From assembly GCA_050084515.1 (NCBI GenBank), contig CM114273.1, positions 32,798,001 to 32,862,000 on the forward strand: DNA of 64,000 bases. The letters run 5' to 3'. Positions 61,337 through 64,000 of the stretch are shown piece after piece. Position 1 is the stretch's first letter, and each line of letters starts with the position of its first letter. Under the pieces are notes generated by a model. That model saw nothing but the letters and a program-made list of their open reading frames with translations. It ran no database searches and was not told the origin of the DNA. A program made the position numbers and the translations under genes. The DNA comes from Blasia pusilla (Eukaryota > Marchantiophyta > Marchantiopsida > Blasiales).

Positions 61337-61990
61337 GTCCGACAGAGCGCGATGAGGATGAGCCGATGAGGGTGCTTTGTTGTCTTTGCCGCAATCTGAG
61401 AGATTGAGAAGGCTGAAGCTCCGATGAGTTTGATCCCTAGGCGCCCAAGCGGCAGCGATTTGCGCGGGCAGAAGGGGCGCAAGAGAAAGCCTGCACCGCA
61501 AGAGAAAGCATGCGGCTGGGTCACGCGCCACGGGAGAGCCAGGAGGAGAGAGCAAAATTTGCTGCAAAACATCATAAGGTTGCAAATCGGCGAGCACGGT
61601 CGACGGGCTCGACCCCTCCCCGCCTCCCTCTCTCACGACCAAGGCTCGGAGTACCAACATCCGAACTTCCGAAGGTCACGTTGTGGGAGACAGAGAGCAC
61701 GATGAGGATGAGCCGATGAGGGTGCTTGTATGTCTTTGGTTGAGAGATTAACGAAGGTGAAGCTCCGATGAGTCCGATCCCAGCGGCAGAGGCATTTGCG
61801 AGGGCATGGCGCCCAAAGCGCAGGGGCACGAGAAAGCACGATGCAAGTGCGTGACCTAAGAAGCTGTAGAATTTCTTTGCAAAAAGTCGAACACGGTCTC
61901 ATTTGCAAATGAGATTTAACACGGTCGGCCGGGACTTACCCCTACTCCCCTGCCTCCTCTCTCCCCGACTCGCAAGTCCCGAAGTTCCCC
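61337..61990. repeat. direct duplication of about 350 bp
   Basis: The sequence beginning CGATGAGGATGAGCCGATGAGGGTGCTT occurs at about 61348 and again at about 61700. Both copies continue through GAAGCTCCGATGAGT, GGGCGCAAGAGAAAGC-like and TCACG or GTGACC blocks, and end in a pyrimidine-rich CCCGCCTCCCTCTCTC-like stretch (61619-61635; 61948-61966). The copies have diverged and carry small insertions and deletions. Confidence 0.7.
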
Positions 61991-63005
61991 TTGCCGTCCG
62001 ATGATTCCGATCATCCGCACCCTAGAAGGGACGGCTGGATGAACCTCGCACACCCCCTTGTCCACTACCCTCTTGACAGCACCTCCTTCCTCCGGTCGGA
62101 AAATGCTTGCGTTTGAATACATAGTTAAGGAAAGTCCAACGGCCGTCAATCTGGCGGCGTTCAAGACGCAGCTCACCGCGGCGCTACCTCTTCCTGTCGG
62201 TTTGTCCCGGGCCTAAAAGTGGTCGTCGGAAAATCTTCATTTCGCCGGCGCCTTTACAAGGATGCGTCTTGTCGAGCCTTGTGCGGGAGGTCGGAGAGCG
62301 GTCGCGACGCTCTGACCGTTGTGCGGGCTCGATAGGCGAGAACCGACAACCTTTATTGCGGTTCAGATGGTCGCGTCCGTGGAAGTAAATGTCCAGAGTC
62401 TGGAATGCTTTCCGTAAAAATTCTATGGAAGGTATTCTGATCCTGGCAGAGCGTTCGCGACTTTCGATTTCGCGACCACCCAGATGTGAGCGAATTGACC
62501 TAGCCAACTTCACCTAGTCTCCACAACGTCTAAATCTTTGTTTAGTTTTAATTTATGAATAAGTTAACTTGTTTCAACGTCCCTTCCAATTGATGATCCG
62601 ACAACTTTTATTGCGCAAAGCAATAAAGGGAGCCATAAATGCTGTGTATTCTTTCTCTATGGTGAGGCGTTGTGCCGTGGCCACAGGCAATGAATGGCCG
62701 GAACCGGGGCTATGTGTTGACCTAGCCGGGAGAAATCAGAAAATTCCGGGCCGTTTTCGAACTTTCCGGACGGAATTCTGACAATGGCGGGAGGTATCCC
62801 AGAAACTTGTTGTACGGAAACTTTATGGCCGGTTTCCGACTGAATCCGAGGGAATAGTTGACGGAAATACGCCGTTCCGACGGCATTCCATCCGGTTTCT
62901 AGTTGTCAGCCAAAACGTACATTCCGGTTTGTTGTCGCTTCAGTTTCCGGCTGCCGGAAAACTAGAAATTATAGATTTAATCCAGCCCCTCCATCTTAGG
63001 GCTAG
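61991..63005. other. no gene seen
   Basis: GC-rich. A segment at about 62635-62735 resembles, inverted, 45610-45690. No coding region recognised. Confidence 0.4.
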
Positions 63006-63265
63006 CCGCCACGTCGGGAGTCGGACGAGTTGGGAGTCGGGCGAGTCGGGCGAGTCAGGAGTCGGGAATCGGGACTCAGAGTCGGGCGAGTCGGGAGTCG
63101 GGCTGGAGTCGTTGGACTCTGGAGAGTCACGAGACTCCGAATCGGGACTCGGGACTCGGGACTCGTAGTCGGCTTAGTCGGGCGAGTCGGGCGAGTAGGG
63201 AGTTGGGAGTCGGGCGAGTCGGGAGTCGGGCAAGTCAGTCACGAGACTCTGAGACTCCGAGGGGG
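63006..63265. repeat. GAGTCGGGC-type minisatellite
   Basis: About 250 bases made of variants of GAGTCGG, GCGAGTCGG and GGACTCG. Units of 6 to 10 bases are mixed with their reverse complements near 63118-63165, so the array can fold on itself. Open frames across it (rich in Glu, Ser, Gly, Arg) are artefacts. Confidence 0.9.
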
Positions 63266-63875
63266 TAGTCTCCCTGGTAGAGTGGCGGGGCAGGCATTTC
63301 GATGCCTCCCCGAGCTTCTGAGTTCTCCTCGCTCTCTCGTTGTTTCTTGGACCTCCTTCGCGTCGCTGCGAGCTTGGAGCCTCGATGCTTTAGGCTAACC
63401 CGTCATCGTTTGTTGCTTCGCGTCCTCCCGAGCTACAGTTCACACTTTCTGGTTGCTGCTTTCTGGTCGCTGCTTCGCATCCTCCTGATCTAGGCTTTGC
63501 GCTTTGTGGTTTCGCTCGGCCGGCGCTTTGTTGTTTCGCCGGCGCTTTGTGGTTGGACTTGAGTTTGGTCACCGGTGCAAGGCGCAAGCTTTTCTGGTTC
63601 TTGCCGCTTCACGCTTTCATGTTTTACGCTGCGCTTTGTGGTTGACTTGAGTTGGTCACGGTGCCAAAGTGTGAGGTGCGAGCTAGGATTTGCTTCTGGT
63701 TTCTGCTTCACGTTTTCCTATTGCAGACTTGATTGGGTTTGGTGTAGGGCAGATGCGGGAACAAGAAGCGAGCGAGCGAGAGAGAAAGAGAGCGCTCGCT
63801 CTCTTCTCTTCAGGTTCTCTTCATTAGGTTCGGGGTGTTGGTGTACTCTGGCGTAAAAGCTTCCGAGGAGTTCAG
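63266..63875. other. no gene recognised before the microsatellite
   Basis: Pyrimidine-rich, with repeated CTTTGTGGTT and GCTTC pieces at 63490-63700. A (GAGC)n/(GAGA)n stretch lies near 63766-63800. No domain recognised in its open frames. Confidence 0.4.
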
Positions 63876-63876
63876 C

Positions 63877-64000
<124 letters not shown>

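Noticed and set aside
63006-63400. Ser/Gly/Glu/Arg-rich open frames over the GAGTCGG array
   Set aside because: They arise from the repeat itself; any frame stays open without coding meaning.

Overview
This is nuclear DNA of a land plant: two spliced host genes with consensus plant-type introns (GT...AG) sit in a dense field of decayed transposable elements. A plant-type family-1 glycosyltransferase, Helitron, Ty3/gypsy, hAT and LINE remains, CAG-to-TAG and CGA-to-TGA decay (cytosine methylation loss in CHG and CG contexts) and long CT/AG microsatellites all fit. The style of the repeats suggests a large-genome seed-free plant (lycophyte, fern or bryophyte), but that is inference and the species cannot be fixed from the sequence alone. 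No bacterial features, rRNA, tRNA or CRISPR arrays are supported.

Host genes. (1) A four-exon UDP-glycosyltransferase on the minus strand, 2620-7989, reads through in frame to about 518 residues with a full PSPG box; its 3.2-kb first intron carries a LINE fragment. (2) A nine-exon NDUFAF7/MidA-type mitochondrial methyltransferase (complex I assembly factor) on the minus strand, 30163-34520, reads through in frame to about 480 residues with every splice junction in phase. (3) A 104-residue coiled-coil ORF at 48159-48473 is a weak candidate.

Mobile DNA, left to right: LINE 3' ends at about 0.3-1.1, 5.8-6.0 and 11.6-12.85 kb (all on the minus strand); a broken, apparently intron-split Helitron Rep/helicase at 15.8-19.8 kb; a deleted copy of the DNA-methyltransferase retrotransposon at 21.8-23.25 kb (+ strand); a 2.9-kb terminal-inverted-repeat element with a 244-bp tandem array at 25.9-28.8 kb; the fuller Ty3/gypsy element at about 36.7-44.6 kb (minus strand); 350-bp exon-like tandem units at 46.1-47.8 kb; a foldback element with roughly 330-bp arms at 49.3-50.5 kb; LTR-like repeats at 24.6, 36.0-36.7, 53.1 and 54.8-55.5 kb; a broken hAT (DUF4371/ZMYM1-like) transposase at 58.2-60.3 kb; duplicated GC-rich sequence, a GAGTCGG minisatellite and a (CT)n tract at the right end.

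The most notable system is the Ty3/gypsy element at 36.7-44.6 kb. Between its protease and reverse transcriptase it carries a C5-cytosine DNA methyltransferase domain with recognisable motifs I, IV, VI, VIII and X-like C-terminus. A second, deleted copy at 22 kb keeps the C-terminal half of the same domain. Capture of DNA methyltransferases by retrotransposons has been reported in dinoflagellates and charophyte algae; its presence here in what appears to be a land plant deserves follow-up. Both copies are dead, and nearly every in-frame stop in the larger one sits where a CAG or CGA codon would be expected, so the element appears to have been methylated and then eroded by deamination.
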